From contig RPFO01000178.1 in NCBI GenBank assembly GCA_009746045.1, forward strand, positions 45,001-109,000: a stretch of DNA of 64,000 nucleotides, written 5' to 3'. The position numbers and the translations under genes are program-made. Below the pieces are notes generated by a model. That model was not told the DNA's origin. It did not search any database and worked only from the letters and a program-made list of their open reading frames with translations. Below are positions 31,037-42,534 of the stretch, piece by piece. The stretch comes from Mesostigma viride. Lineage: Eukaryota > Streptophyta > Mesostigmatophyceae > Mesostigmatales > Mesostigmataceae. How positions within the stretch are numbered: the stretch's first letter is position 1; each line of letters starts with the position of its first letter.

Positions 31037-32332
31037 GATTCACATCCTTGCAGACCTCGTGGCTGGCTACTGGCCTCTAGTAGCCACAGGACCGTTGCGT
31101 CGGGCGTCCTCGATCGGTACACTGTTGTGTACCACAGTCACGTGATGGTACAGCAGGATAATAAGCCTGTGCAGGCCCTGCCTGCCACGTGTCCCGTCCA
31201 CTGTGACCTGAGAGTGCACCGCCACCCGGCCCGCCGGTCGGCTGCCAGTACTTCTGGACCTGATCTATCATTCTAGTCCCTTGTCTGTTTGAGGCGGCCT
31301 TGGACAGCTCTCCTCAACCAGCATCCATCTAGCACATCGGCGTCCCAATATGCTAACTCGCGCGCGCTGCAATAGGACTCGCTGCCGGGGCCCACCTGCT
31401 CGGCCATGCGGCAGAGCATCATAATGGTCCACCGGCGACGAGACCCGACGTGTCCATATACGCAGCACACAGCTAGGAGAACGCCAAGGGGCAGACACAC
31501 GACCAAGCGCCCGACACGAGGGGGGGCTTGGGTCTAAGCCGACCAACCGCTCCGGCATGTCGCCGAGGACGTTGTTCCGCTCGAGGTGGTCTGGCCCGAA
31601 CAGACACGCATTAAATTGATTAAATCAATAGACACGTGACTACGTCACGTGAGCATAAGTCCTCAGTGGGAGGGGAACATAGCACATTCTTGGTGATTCA
31701 CATCCTTGCAGACCTCGTGGCTGGCTACTGGCCTCTAGTAGCCACAGGACCGTTGCGTCGGGCGTCCTCGATCGGTACACTGTGTACCACAGTCACGTGA
31801 TGGTACAGCAGGATAATAAGCCTGTGCAGGCCCTGCCTGCCACGTGTCCCGTCCACTGTGACCTGAGAGTGCACCGCCACCCGGCCCGCCGGTCGGCTGC
31901 CAGTACTTCTGGACCTGATCTATCATTCTAGTCCCTTGTCTGTTTGAGGCGGCCTTGGACAGCTCTCCTCAACCAGCATCCATCTAGCACATCGGCGTCC
32001 CAATATGCTCACTCGCGCGCGCTGCAATAGGACTCGCTGCCGGGGCCCACCTGCTCGGCCATGCGGCAGAGCATCATAATGGTCCACCGGCGACGAGACC
32101 CGACGTGTCCATATACGCAGCACACAGGGAGAACGTCAAGGGGCAGACACACGACCAAGCGCCCGACACGAGGGGGGGCTTGGGTCTAAGCCGACCAACC
32201 GCTCCGGCATGTCGCCGAGGACGTTGTTCCGCTCGAGGTGGTCTGGCCCGAACAGACACGCATTAAATTGATTAAATCAGTAGACACGTGACTACGTCAC
32301 GTGAGCAAAGTCCTCAGTGGGAGGGGAACATG
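31037..32332. repeat. 658-bp direct tandem duplication
   Basis: GATTCACATCCTTGCAGACC starts at 31037 and again at 31695, and the copies run to AGTGGGAGGGGAACAT near 31680 and 32332. They differ by only a few indels (for example GTTGTGTACC versus GTGTACC). On the minus strand each copy starts with the last about 70 bp of a LINE, including the CACGTGAC hairpin (31633-31651 and 32285-32303). The duplication therefore copied a LINE 3' end together with its flank. Confidence 0.9.
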
Positions 32333-33419
32333 GGATGGAATGGATGGTGTAAGCTATCTAGGTCCTAGTTACAGGGTTGCGGGCCCGAATCGCTATGATG
32401 AATGCCATACGCGGTCACACGCGGAGCCCCCACAGACTTGGGGGTGGTCTCCTTGAATCATCACTACTTGCCATCTATCGATCCTTGCGTACCATCTGCC
32501 TCCATAATACAAACAAACTAGGAGGCTGCCCGGGTGTGAGCCCGTCACGTCTAGTGTAGCACATGTCAATGCCGAGTCTATCACGAAAAGTCCACGGGTG
32601 GCGGCCCTGCCGCGCTTGGCCTGGGGCACACCAGGTGAGGACATATCGCCCAGGCTGGGCGGGCTTGGTGCCAGCTAGTGTATCTGATGTGTCTACCTGA
32701 TCTGTGCGGGCCATGTGCCCGGCTAGGCCCAGGCGCCTGTGCCTAAGAATGTGGGAAACATAGGGCAAATCAGCGTACAAATCCTCATTACTAACGTGCA
32801 AACCAAAGGGGGTGTTAATTAAGGGCCTTGCGCAGCATCTTGGTGACGTTGCCGTCGAGTCGTTGCTCCAGCTCCTGAGTCAGTGTCCAGGTCTCGGCGC
32901 CGTAGGTCAGGTTCGTCAGAATGACGACCTTGAAGAGGTCACGCTTGACGATCGGGGGTATAGGGCAGGGTTGCTCCACCAGCGGCGGTGGTCATGGAGT
33001 TGCGCCCACGCCATGCCGATCCGTGTCGTCAGGTCGGCCTCGCAGTCGGGAAGCCAAGCAAGTTCTGCCGAGCAGCTTGAAGCGGCCTGAAGTGGGGTAG
33101 TTGACCTCGGTGTCGTCTATAAGAGGCGAAGTGTGGGTGGGGGCCCTGCCATGCCGAGGGCCAGGGCCTCCGTTTTGGGGCTGATTTCTAGACCAGTTGA
33201 CCGCCCGAGCCTCGAGCGCCAGGCAGTCCAGCCAAAGTTGGGCAGACTCAGGCTTCTCGATGAGCGTGATGTCGTCGGCATAAATGAGGTCAACTATAGT
33301 AAATTCTGCTTGTTAGTCGGTCCCCCTCCCCCAAGCTCGTTCGTGATCACTAGGCCAGGGGCACGGCCTGCAATGCTAGCAAAGCGAGCACGTGCCTGGC
33401 GCATAACATAATAATCCAC
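32263..33419 (-). mobile_element. LINE ORF2, 3' half (RT catalytic core, C-terminal domain, 3' UTR, hairpin)
   Basis: On the minus strand DLIYADDITLI (YADD at 33282-33271) is the catalytic motif of reverse transcriptase. It is followed by LTYGAETWTLTQELEQRL and MLRKALN near 32815. After a frame change comes SNEDLYADLPYVSHILRHRR, RLGLAGHMARTDQVD and a WTFRDRL block (32800-32480), the usual C-terminal region of endonuclease-type LINE proteins. A 3' UTR follows, then the hairpin CACGTGAC-GTA-GTCACGTG (32303-32285) and an AT-rich tail. Several frame changes show decay. The 5' half of the same ORF lies at 39114-41064, beyond a 5.7 kb insertion. Confidence 0.8.
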
Positions 33420-33433
33420 TACACTAGGAACTC

Positions 33434-33790
33434 AGATCTGAGATTTTTCTCAGTTTTTCTCAGTTTTCTCAGTTTTCTCAGGAAGGCTGCCTGAGATTTC
33501 CTGAGATTTCCTGAGATGTCCTGAGATTTCCTGAGATTTCCTGAGATCAACTGAGAAAAATCTCAGTTTTCTCAGGAAAACTGAGAAAATCACCTGAGAA
33601 AACTGAGAAAACTGAGAAAAAACTGAGATCAGCCTGAGAAAGTCGCCTGGCCTGAGATTTTTTTTTCTCAGGAACGAAATTTCTCAGGCGCCCGGTTTTT
33701 TCTCAGGTTGCTGCCTGAGAAAATCTGAGACTGAGAATATCTGGGAAAGTTAAGGCCTGAGAAAAACTGAGAAACCTCATGCACACAGAG
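33434..33790. repeat. Left subterminal CTGAGA/TCTCAG array
   Basis: About 40 copies of the pentamer TGAGA or its complement TCTCA, mostly as CTGAGATTTC or TTTTCTCAG, in both orientations within 360 bp just inside the left TIR. The same motif forms the array inside the right TIR. Subterminal motif arrays of this kind bind transposase in several plant DNA transposons. Confidence 0.85.
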
Positions 33791-33936
33791 AAATCGCATT
33801 CATACCACGCAACCAGAAATCACTTTGATTACAAATTATAATAATTTCTTGTGCAGTTGGAGTACAGCTCTTCAAGTTTAATAAGAACATCAATTTCAGT
33901 CACTAGACGAGTTGCTACAATCTGCTTCAGCGTAGC

Positions 33937-34311
33937 TCACTTTTCCATACGCCCTTGCACTTCTCCTCGTTGGTGCAAGGTCGCCCCGGCTAGGTTCAGC
34001 CACATTCTTGTGCTGCCTACCCCCTCTCCCCCTCTGCCCACGATTCCCCCGCGTAGGTTCAGCCGCATACTCGCGGCCATCGCCACCACGGGCAGAATCA
34101 GCAGCATTTTCTGCTGCAGGCTGCCTCCTTCCTCTCCCCCTCCGTCCACGCTTCCCCGTGCAGGTTCAGACGCATTGTAGCTGCATGGGTCATCACTGTC
34201 GCTGCTAGGTGGAGCCACATCCTCTTGGCTACCATTATCACTGCCGCTGCAGATGGAGGAATCAGTTTCTGCTGCAGGCTGCTTACCCCTCCTCTTCCTT
34301 GGTGCAGGCAT
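33937..34311 (-). CDS. Small ORF in the 5.7-kb element: basic then acidic protein, unrecognised
   Basis: This is 124 codons from a true ATG at 34311. The start MPAPRKRRGKQ looks like a nuclear localisation signal, followed by a Ser/Asp-rich acidic stretch (CSGSDNGSQEDVAPPSSDSD) and a Gly-rich region. The DNA is internally repetitive (CGCGTAGGTTCAGCCGCAT-like units about 60-120 bp apart). It could be the N-terminal exon of a transposase or a DNA-binding accessory protein; that is inference from composition and position only. Confidence 0.3.
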   Translation of the reverse strand: MPAPRKRRGKQPAAETDSSICSGSDNGSQEDVAPPSSDSDDPCSYNASEPARGSVDGGGEEGGSLQQKMLLILPVVAMAASMRLNLRGGIVGRGGEGVGSTRMWLNLAGATLHQRGEVQGRMEK

Positions 34312-34327
34312 GCCATCCTCGCTGCCA

Positions 34328-35070
34328 CACTAGGAACGGAGTGTTGACAAACTTTGACAATTGTTTGTCAAGAATTGTCAAATAGTTCTAGTGTGACCCG
34401 CTGGCTTCACACAGCCAAAAAAAAAAAAAAATTAATCAATTTTTGGCGGTAGAGAGACCATGGAGGGACTGCCCGCTGCCCGCTGTAGACGCATACTGTA
34501 GTTCGTAGAAGCGTACTCCTTCGCTGCACTCCGGAGAGGAATCGTGACGGACTGACGGTCTCCTTCGCTGCCCTCCAGAGAGGAGGCCGCTAAAGCGGCC
34601 GCTCGCTTCGCTCGCTGGGAGCTTTGCGCGGATTGGTTGGCAGTTCTTCCGTGCGCTTGGCGCGGATTGGTGGTCAGTCAGTCCGCCCCTTCTGGATTGG
34701 CCGCGTACTCGGTGATGCCCTGAATAGTGTCGGATTACCTTACATTGCCAAATTAGTAATATAGATTCTTGACATATCAACTGACATGACCTTGACAAAC
34801 CTTGACAGAACTTGACAAAAGCTTGACATGATAACATCAAAGGCTTGACAAACCTTGACAGAATGTTGAAAGGTTGACAAAACCTTGACAATCTTTGAAA
34901 TATCAACATATCAACACGGAAAAAAATGTCAATACACTGACAAACCAAGGTGATGTGTCAAGAAATGTCAAGACGTTAACAAACGAAGGCCAAAAAAATT
35001 GTTAACATGACAAAATGTCCACAAATGTTAACATGACAAACGTCAACATGACAACCAAAGGCGTAGCAAA
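34328..35070. repeat. Nested CACTAGGAAC foldback and TTGACA-rich array
   Basis: ACACTAGGAAC at 34330 and GTTCTAGTGT at 34387 form a second, short inverted pair related to the element's own TIR. Between and after it (to about 35060) TTGACA / TGTCAA occurs more than 20 times. This resembles the subterminal array of a related but different element nested inside the 5.7 kb one. GCGGCCGCTCGCTTCGCTCGC at 34597-34617 recurs inverted at 41355-41375. Confidence 0.5.
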
Positions 35071-35732
35071 CTGACAAATCAACACCACGCACAGGTAAAC
35101 TTATTTCATTAAAATCAACAAGTTCAAAAGACCACCTAAACCAAGTCATCATCATCATCATCATCAAAATCAACATGGCTGCTACCTTGCTGCCTGAATT
35201 GCGGTTTTCTGCATTACATTAGCATGACAAACTGTACTGACAAAACACATGAAGGAGAAGTGCACTCAATCACAGTCCGAGGGTGGCGGGCAAGATGCAC
35301 AGCCACAAGCATCTTACAAATGCAGTATAACATCCGCGTAGGGCTGTCCCAGCGATCATTGCTGAAATTAATGGACGACTTTCTAGAAATTTACCGCAGG
35401 AGACTGTCCAGTGCTACAGCGATGTGATGAGGGCTCAGAGCCTACAAAATCTGTGTCCGCAGGTGCCCTCCCCGCCATGCTGGGCTGGCCGATGTGTGCG
35501 CCATGGTTGTGTTAGGTAGATTGCCTGCATGCAAGGGAAACATGCGTTATCCAGCAAAGCAGCAAAGGGAACACACAACGATTTAAGTGAGATGAAACCC
35601 GACGCCTTGACGCGCCAACAACGTTGCATTACCTAAATCAGTTGTGTGTAATGAGACGGCGTGAGAGCACAGCAGTCGCGTGGCTGTTTGTGAGTGATGG
35701 CTTGATTTTTGGACCGAGAAAGTGAGATAGTG

Positions 35733-35857
<125 letters not shown>

Positions 35858-36066
35858 TGGTATTCTCACCTAAACTGTCCCTATGTACCTCACAAGATGT
35901 AGGGAACTGCGAAACCACAGGAATACCTAGAGAAGAGCGCTTCCTGGCTCACGAAAAACTCGCCGATTGAGTGCTTGACGTTCACGTTTGATAATGCTGA
36001 ACTGCGTTATCAAATCATCTGCGTTATCAAATCATCATCTGGCAGAGTCACGTCACTTGGTTGGTG

Positions 36067-36099
36067 CCGGGCCCGCTACAAAAAACGTAGCGGGCCCGG
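36067..36099. other. Perfect 13-bp hairpin with A-rich loop
   Basis: CCGGGCCCGCTAC, loop AAAAAAC, then GTAGCGGGCCCGG. It is a very stable stem in the middle of the 5.7-kb element. There is no clear gene on either side; the frames at 35988-36434 and 36241-36927 are unrecognised. Confidence 0.8.
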
Positions 36100-37099
36100 T
36101 GATGTCGCTATTACACCACCCGACTTTACATCGAGTCACTGTGAATGATATATATATGGCTGCCTACAGCACCGCGCATGGTGTCCAAGTAAAATTATGG
36201 CGCTGCCAAGGCTGCGTACCTGCCGTTATCGCCTTGGTCTTTGTCACGGTGGCGTTCTCCAATTCACGTGCAACGTCCACTTCCTGTGCCAGCTCTGGCG
36301 CGGCGCGTGCCCTTCGGGCTGAATTTCAAATTTCCGCGTGCAGTCCGTTGGAGAGGGGCGCTGCGTCCGGAGTCCGGACTTGGGAATTCGGAGGCTGCTG
36401 GTCGCACAAAAGATCGTTGTTGGCTGTTGAGTGATGTCCGACTGGCACGATGGAGAGGGCTCCATCACATTGGCGACCTCACCAGTGGCCCACATGTACC
36501 GACGAGACCTGCATCTCGAGCTTGTCGGCCCTCACGCTGCAGCTGTCGCCATGCGAGACGCCCTGAGACTCTCGGCATGATTTTTCCCGTGCAATATCAC
36601 GCCCTCGATTCGCAGCAAGGCCCGTCTGCTCCAATATGGCCGACTGCGGGCTGTGCCGTAACAGGAAATGTCCGGGTGATGGCAGGCAGTGCCTACCCAT
36701 CCCACCGCACGCACCGCGTCAAGCAATATTTCCACTTCCGCTGCTGCTGGGCACCGGGCTACTGCCTACATTTCTTCAATCGCTCCATCGCCTCCTCCAT
36801 GGTGCCTCGCTCCCTGCGGCCCCTCCGCCACGCCGGATATCCATGGCAATCAAGCCTACCGGCTACCACCATACCGGCCACGAGCCCTTGCTGCACCAAA
36901 CGAAGTGTGCGGCCCCGAATTAAGTGAAGTACACGGCAGGACTGGGAACCACCTGAAATTACATCGGGGTCTCCAGTGGACTTGGCGTCACATCTTGCTA
37001 ACGTTGTCACTGTCGGCAGTTGTCAGTTGCTGTTGGTTGTTGCATGCTGAGGGTTGCAGATGTTCTAGGAACAGCTGGTCCAATGTTGCTATGCATGCA

Positions 37100-37818
37100 G
37101 TTACTCTTGCCATTACGTGTGTCCGTGTGCCTCCAACCATCCCGCCACAATGCCAGCACCCTCCACCCCGCTAACTCCCACTCGCCCCACTCCCCTGCCT
37201 GTTCCATACCCGCCCCACCCACAAATATACGTCACAGACATCCACATGCCGTTATCCATCCCCACCTGACTACGGACTACTCTCGCCCCCACGCTGAGGT
37301 CCCCCACAACACCGTAACACCGCCCTCCTCCCCCAAACCATCCGATGACCCACCCGACCATCCACCTTGAGTCCCCCCAAACCAACCTATCTGACTACCA
37401 CCCTTCCGTATTACATACACCACCTTCCACACCAACATAACAAACCACCTACTAAACAAACCTACCGCCCCACAACGAGGTTCCCCTACACCACTGCACC
37501 CCGCCCACCCCGCCCCCCGCTGCCCCAACATACGATGACTCCACCCCACCATCCACGTGAAGCATAACCATCCACCCCGGCCTCCGGGGCAACCAATCAG
37601 CTGTCCACTCAACCATAACTGACACTGCTGCACCGACCACCGGCAAGCCCGCCTACGTACCATACCCAAGCCACCCACGCAACCCAAGCATCCCCAACCC
37701 TCACACGAACCTGTGACCTACGCACGAGCTACCTACAACTGCGACTCACAACTACTACATAATCAACCCATAACAATGTCCCCCATGACCCCCGCCAAAG
37801 GGGGGGGCCCAATAGTCC

Positions 37819-37856
<38 letters not shown>

Positions 37857-38290
37857 ACAATACCCAGGACCACGAGTACCCACCCAATTCACCTCCCACA
37901 ACGGTATCACCCACGAGTCCAGTGCCCCACCCATGTCCACAGCGACACCCCGGAGACTTCACCACGCCCACCGACTGCACGCACGCACACCTAGCTGCAC
38001 ACTCCCACGCACCTACCCTCGCACGCACGCATGCACGCAGCCATCAACCCACCCACCAAGGCACGCCTGCACAAACGCGCACATGCACAAGTGCACGCAC
38101 ACGCACACATAGCTGCACACTCTCACGCACCCACTCACGCACGCACGCCTGCACACAGCCATCAACCCACCCGCCAAGGCACGCCTGCACAAACGCACTC
38201 ATGCACAACTGCACGCACTCGCCCACGCACGCACACCTAGCTGCACGCCTGCACGCAGTCACGCAATGCATGGCAGCATGCCCGCCTTCT
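37100..38290 (+). repeat. C/A-rich low-complexity tract with (CA)n and GCACGCAC repeats
   Basis: 37110-37790 is a purine-poor strand (CCACC, CACCCC) with no convincing gene. 37819-37853 is (CA)17. 37975-38265 has a duplicated about 130-bp segment (CACTC.CACGCACC...AACCCACCC.CCAAGGCACGCCTGCACAAACGC) built from CACGCA units. 38300-38756 holds nothing recognisable. Confidence 0.8.
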
Positions 38291-38756
38291 ATATCATTCT
38301 TGGAATATCATGTTGCATATGGCATTATTATCATGTTTGTAAATTTAACTCCTTGCTTTCTGTATGCTTTCTTTCTTTGGGGGATGACTTGATGCAGATC
38401 GTGGAGCATACAAGCTCGACGAGAAGACGTACACATCAATATTGAGTGAAACCACCGTTGCTGGGCTCTGGCATGCCAGCTGTTATATGGCCATGAGCCA
38501 TCAGCTAGCAATCCAGAAATAGGATGAGAGCAGTTTTGAGTCGATGTTTTATATTTTGATGGTATTGAAATGATGAGTCACAGAATGCCACAATGAAACA
38601 TAAGTTCATTACTATCAAACAGCGTGATGCCATGAATGCCACGCCTAATACCACAAGATGTGCTAATAACGTATTTAATTCATTAATGAATTGTTGGATT
38701 TATTGCATGATGGTGTTATGCTTGTTAGAATACACATTTAATTCTGGCAATGGCAT

Positions 38757-39099
38757 GCCTGAGAAAATGCCCTGAGATTTTAAGCGCCTGAGAAAATGCC
38801 CTGAGATTTTCAGCGCCTGAGAAAATGCCCTGAGATTTTCAGCCTGAGAAAAAAAAATCTCAGTGTCCACGTAAAATCTCAGTTTCCACTTAGCCCTGAG
38901 ATTTCCTGAGATTTCCTGAGAAAAAGCCAATTTTCTCAGGCCAATCTCAGGAAATCTCAGGTCACTTTCTCAGGAAATCTCAGGAAATCTCAGGAAAATC
39001 TCAGGAAATCTCAGGACATCTCAGGAAATCTCAGGAAATCTCAGTTTTTTTCTCAGGAAATCTCAGGAAATCTCAGGAAATCTCAGTTTTCTCAGTAGC
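38757..39099. repeat. Right subterminal TCTCAGGAAA array
   Basis: About 35 copies of TCTCA/TGAGA, mostly TCTCAGGAAA repeated head to tail near the TIR and CTGAGAAAATGCC units further in. Read from the right TIR inward it matches the left array (CTGAGATTTC units). Confidence 0.85.
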
Positions 39100-39113
39100 G
39101 AGTTCCTAGTGTA

Positions 39114-41064
39114 CAATAATAAACAGGTACGGCGACAGGACGCAACCCTGCCAGCCGCTTGTCTGCAGTGGACATGGCGGGGTAAAGCCGTGTTGAGTGC
39201 GCACCGAAGTGGTTGACCCCTCATACAGCGTGCGGATGACGGTAATCAGGGGAGTGGGGACGCGAGCGCGAGCAAGGACAGCCCATAGAGCGTCCCAGAG
39301 GACAGAATCAAAAGCCTTGATGAAGTCGACGAAGATCAGAATGGCGGGAAAGTCACCAGGTACTTGCAGGAGAGCGATTTCCTCGAAGAGGCGAGCCGCG
39401 CGACGAAGATGGCCGTGACGGTGTTGCGCCTGGCACAAGGAAAGCCCATTTCACTTTTCCCTAGGTGACGGTCGAGAGCAGAACGAAGGCGGTTGAGGAT
39501 CATGCGCATGAACAACTTGACTACTTGAGTGCGGCGCTCTGGATGCAAACTCCTCGGAAGTTGGCGGGGTCGTCAGGGGAACCTTTGTTTTTGTAAACAG
39601 CATAATACGGTAGCTGTGCTGCCACTCAGGAATCGGCGGCGCGTCGGCAAGCAGGATCCGGTTGCAGAGGTCAAGCCGGAACCCCGCGAGCGCCGTCAAC
39701 TTAATCACCGGGGCGGGGAGCTGGTCAGGGCCAACGGCGGCGTAGAAGCGGAGTTGCTTGGCGGCGGTGCTTAGCTCGAGCACGGTGAACGGCGGTAGCT
39801 CGTTGGGGTCGCGGCCAAGGGTTCCGTCAGGGCCGGGTACGTGTAGTCCTGCTCAACGGCTGGCGGCGTGGGCGGCGCAGGGACGCCCGCAGGCGCCAGG
39901 CGCGCGCAGCCGCCAGAGGGCCAAGCGGCGGAGGCGGCGGGGGGGCGCCGAGCAGCCGGGACTGTGGGGAATACCACTGGTCAAGCTGCGAAGACACGCG
40001 TACAGAGTCGTAAGAATTCCCATGCCTCGCGGACACCCCCGGTCGAACGCGATGGCGAGCGCGGACATAACCGTGCAAAAGTAACGAACGCCTGCCTCGA
40101 GGCTATAAACTCGACCGAACACGAATGCAAAGCACAGCATGAGGAACTTTCCGTTGTCGACCAACCGGGCGTCCGAGGAATCCAGACAACCCTATGCCAG
40201 CACACATACGTCCGCCTCGTCAGAGTGCACGACGCCTCCACACCCCACACGTCCTCCGCGCCTGGGTCATAAAACCCGACTAGGCACCCGAGCAGCTTGT
40301 AGTGCTCCGTCGTCCACTTGGCCGGCTCCCCGGGCACTATGAGCGCCCGCGCAACGATGTACACCTTGGAAACGTGGCTTGCGCCCGGGGCGTCGGCGAT
40401 GGCAGCCAGGTGGCCGAGCTCGAGCAGCTGCTGCTGGAGGGCTGCGCGGTCCGCCCGAGCCCCGCTCGCCGCGAGCCCCTGCCATACACGGTCAAGCTCC
40501 GCCCGTGCCTCTGCTACTCGTCCTTGGTTCAGCTTCACCAGTTCTTCTAGGATGTACCCGGCCCACGCACCGCGCTTGGAGACGTAAACGTGTATGAGGT
40601 GCAGGATGTCATCCACGGCGTCCAGACGACCGGCGACGTAGCCCGGCCGAAAAAAGGGGCAGGCGGCGGACGTGTTCCCGCTTCTCCATCCGAGTATGGC
40701 GACGAAAAAGTGAGTCGTCATCGCGGCGGCGATCCCCACTCTTCCGCACCCCCACACTTCGCACAGCACATGAGTGCGCGGAATGTAACCGGCTTCGAGC
40801 GGGGGGGGGGGTTGGGCAACTGACTAATTCGATTAGGTAATGGAGACCAAATATGCACGTGGCGTTCGGGGTGAGGCCATTCGACACATTGCATGCACTG
40901 ACCTTTCTACGACCCGCCAACACCGACATTCGCAGTTGCGGCCGGACTACTGCAATACCACGCAGCTGAGAGGCCGGCAACACTGATTCCGCGTATAGGG
41001 CCGCATTTGTATGAACCGCTACCCCCACAATTTTCTTATGTCCGCACCCTCGACGAATAGACAA
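39114..41064 (-). mobile_element. LINE ORF2, 5' half (endonuclease remnant and RT N-terminal half)
   Basis: On the minus strand the RT part (39783-39114) has QLPAPVIKLTALAGF, IPEWQHSYRIMLFTK, DLNRLRSALDRHLG-like and LIFVDFIKAFDSVLWDAL blocks, and a GCVLSPYLFIIV end: RT motifs up to the point of the transposon insertion. It needs frame changes near 39460-39540. Upstream, 40769-39981 and 41064-40609 are open frames where an apurinic-type endonuclease is expected, but I see only weak resemblance (RGIAVVRPQLRMSVL). The poly-G at 40800-40811 is a likely shift site. The element continues in the 3' half at 33419-32263. Confidence 0.75.
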
Positions 41065-41109
41065 AGGTACAGTAGGGCGATCGAAAGGTTGTCGCTATAT
41101 ACCCGTCCG

Positions 41110-41872
41110 GAAGACTGCGGTTCGCTCAAAACATACGGCTAGCATGTGCGGCACAGCGTAGAGGCAACATTCGTAGGGCCGCACTCATTCGTACAGTTGC
41201 CTGTAGGAACCGCTACACTGTACGAGTCGCACAATCCTATTTATTAATTTAGCAATGTAGTAGTCATCCCGCACTATCCAGGGCATCGCAACTTCCCCGC
41301 CAATCCAAAACAACCGGAACAACTAACCACCAATCCCAGCGAGCGAGCGAAGCGAGCGAGCGGCCGCTGAAAGCGGCCTGGCGCGCAGCGCACGGCGAGC
41401 GAGCGAAGCGAGCGAGCACCCTACCGCGAGCGAGCGAAGCGAGCGAGCACCGTACGGCGAGCGAGCGAAGCGAGCGAGCACCCTACTGCGCACCAATCCG
41501 CGAGCGAAGCGAGCACCGTACTATTCCAGCGGGCAGCGGGCAGAGTACTGCGCACCAGTCCGCGAGCGAAGCGAGCACCGTACTATTCCAGTGGGCAGCG
41601 GGCAGCGTACTGCGCACCAATTCGCTCGCACCGTACTATTCCAGCGGGCAGCGGGCAGCGTACAGCGGGCAGCGTACAGCGGGCAGCGGGCAGCGGGCAG
41701 CGGGCAGCGGGCAGCGGGCAGCGGGCAGCGGGCAGCGGGCAGCGGGCTGCGGGCTGCGGGCAGCGGGCACCGGGCAACGGGCAGCGGGCTGCGGGCTGCG
41801 GGCAGCGGGCACCGGGGCGAAAGTACTGCCAAAAAAAGGGACCCTGTTTTGGGCTGGGCGAAGCCAGCGGGT
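41110..41872. repeat. GC-rich repeat patch: GCGAGCGA units and AGCGGGC octamers, flanked by a duplicated 80-bp segment
   Basis: 41336-41520 consists of GCGAGCGAGC / GAAGCGAGC palindromic units. 41521-41815 consists of AGCGGGCAGCGGGC repeats, giving fake Ala-Arg-Cys-Pro ORFs. The segment CGCACCCTCG.CGAATAGAC.AAGGTA occurs at 41042-41070 and 41890-41920, with related DNA after each, so the patch lies between two copies of the same sequence. Confidence 0.75.
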
Positions 41873-42534
41873 GCCACTAGTTGTCTTATTATGACCGCAC
41901 CCTCGCCGAATAGACCAAGGTAGTGCGATCATATAGTTGTCTCTACTACCCTTCCGTAGGAATCATTCGATCCGCGGGGGTATCGCCGCGTCGGCCTCGA
42001 CGGCTGGGAAATGCCGAACTGGAAGAGACTGGAAGCCGAGGGGAAGGCCGGAGTCGCCAAAGAAATGGGTTCCCAGTCGCCAAAGGCGAATCCCTAGTCG
42101 CCAAAGGTGAAATCGGGCAGCATAAGCGGAATTTTTCACTGTTGTGTCAGCTAGAAGAATAAGCAAACCTGCTTGCAGACCGGCCAGCCTGCGTGACTGG
42201 CTTTGATCAGTCAGGAACTCAGGATCCTTTACCTTACTGAAAGAAAAGAGAATATAAGAGAATAAGCAATAAGCAGCTGGCGAGATGGCGGCCGGTACAC
42301 TTGAGTAACTCTGTATTATTTCATGAATTCATCGCGCACTCTTTAAGGCCTTTTGCCGCGTCGATGGCTGCTGTTGTGCGAGCCTTCCTGAATACTAAGA
42401 ATAGCGGATTGTGACGCCAGTGAACCGACGAAGCTCCGTAGCTTTGGCTTTTTAATGGCATTGCTGTCAGTCGGGACATTTGCGGGCTAGAATAGGAAAG
42501 CCTACAGTACAAAATGCATCATTGATGTTATGAG

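Noticed and set aside
41521-41932. Ala-Arg-Cys-Pro repeat proteins
   Set aside because: Simple AGCGGGC octamer repeat; low-complexity DNA, not a gene.
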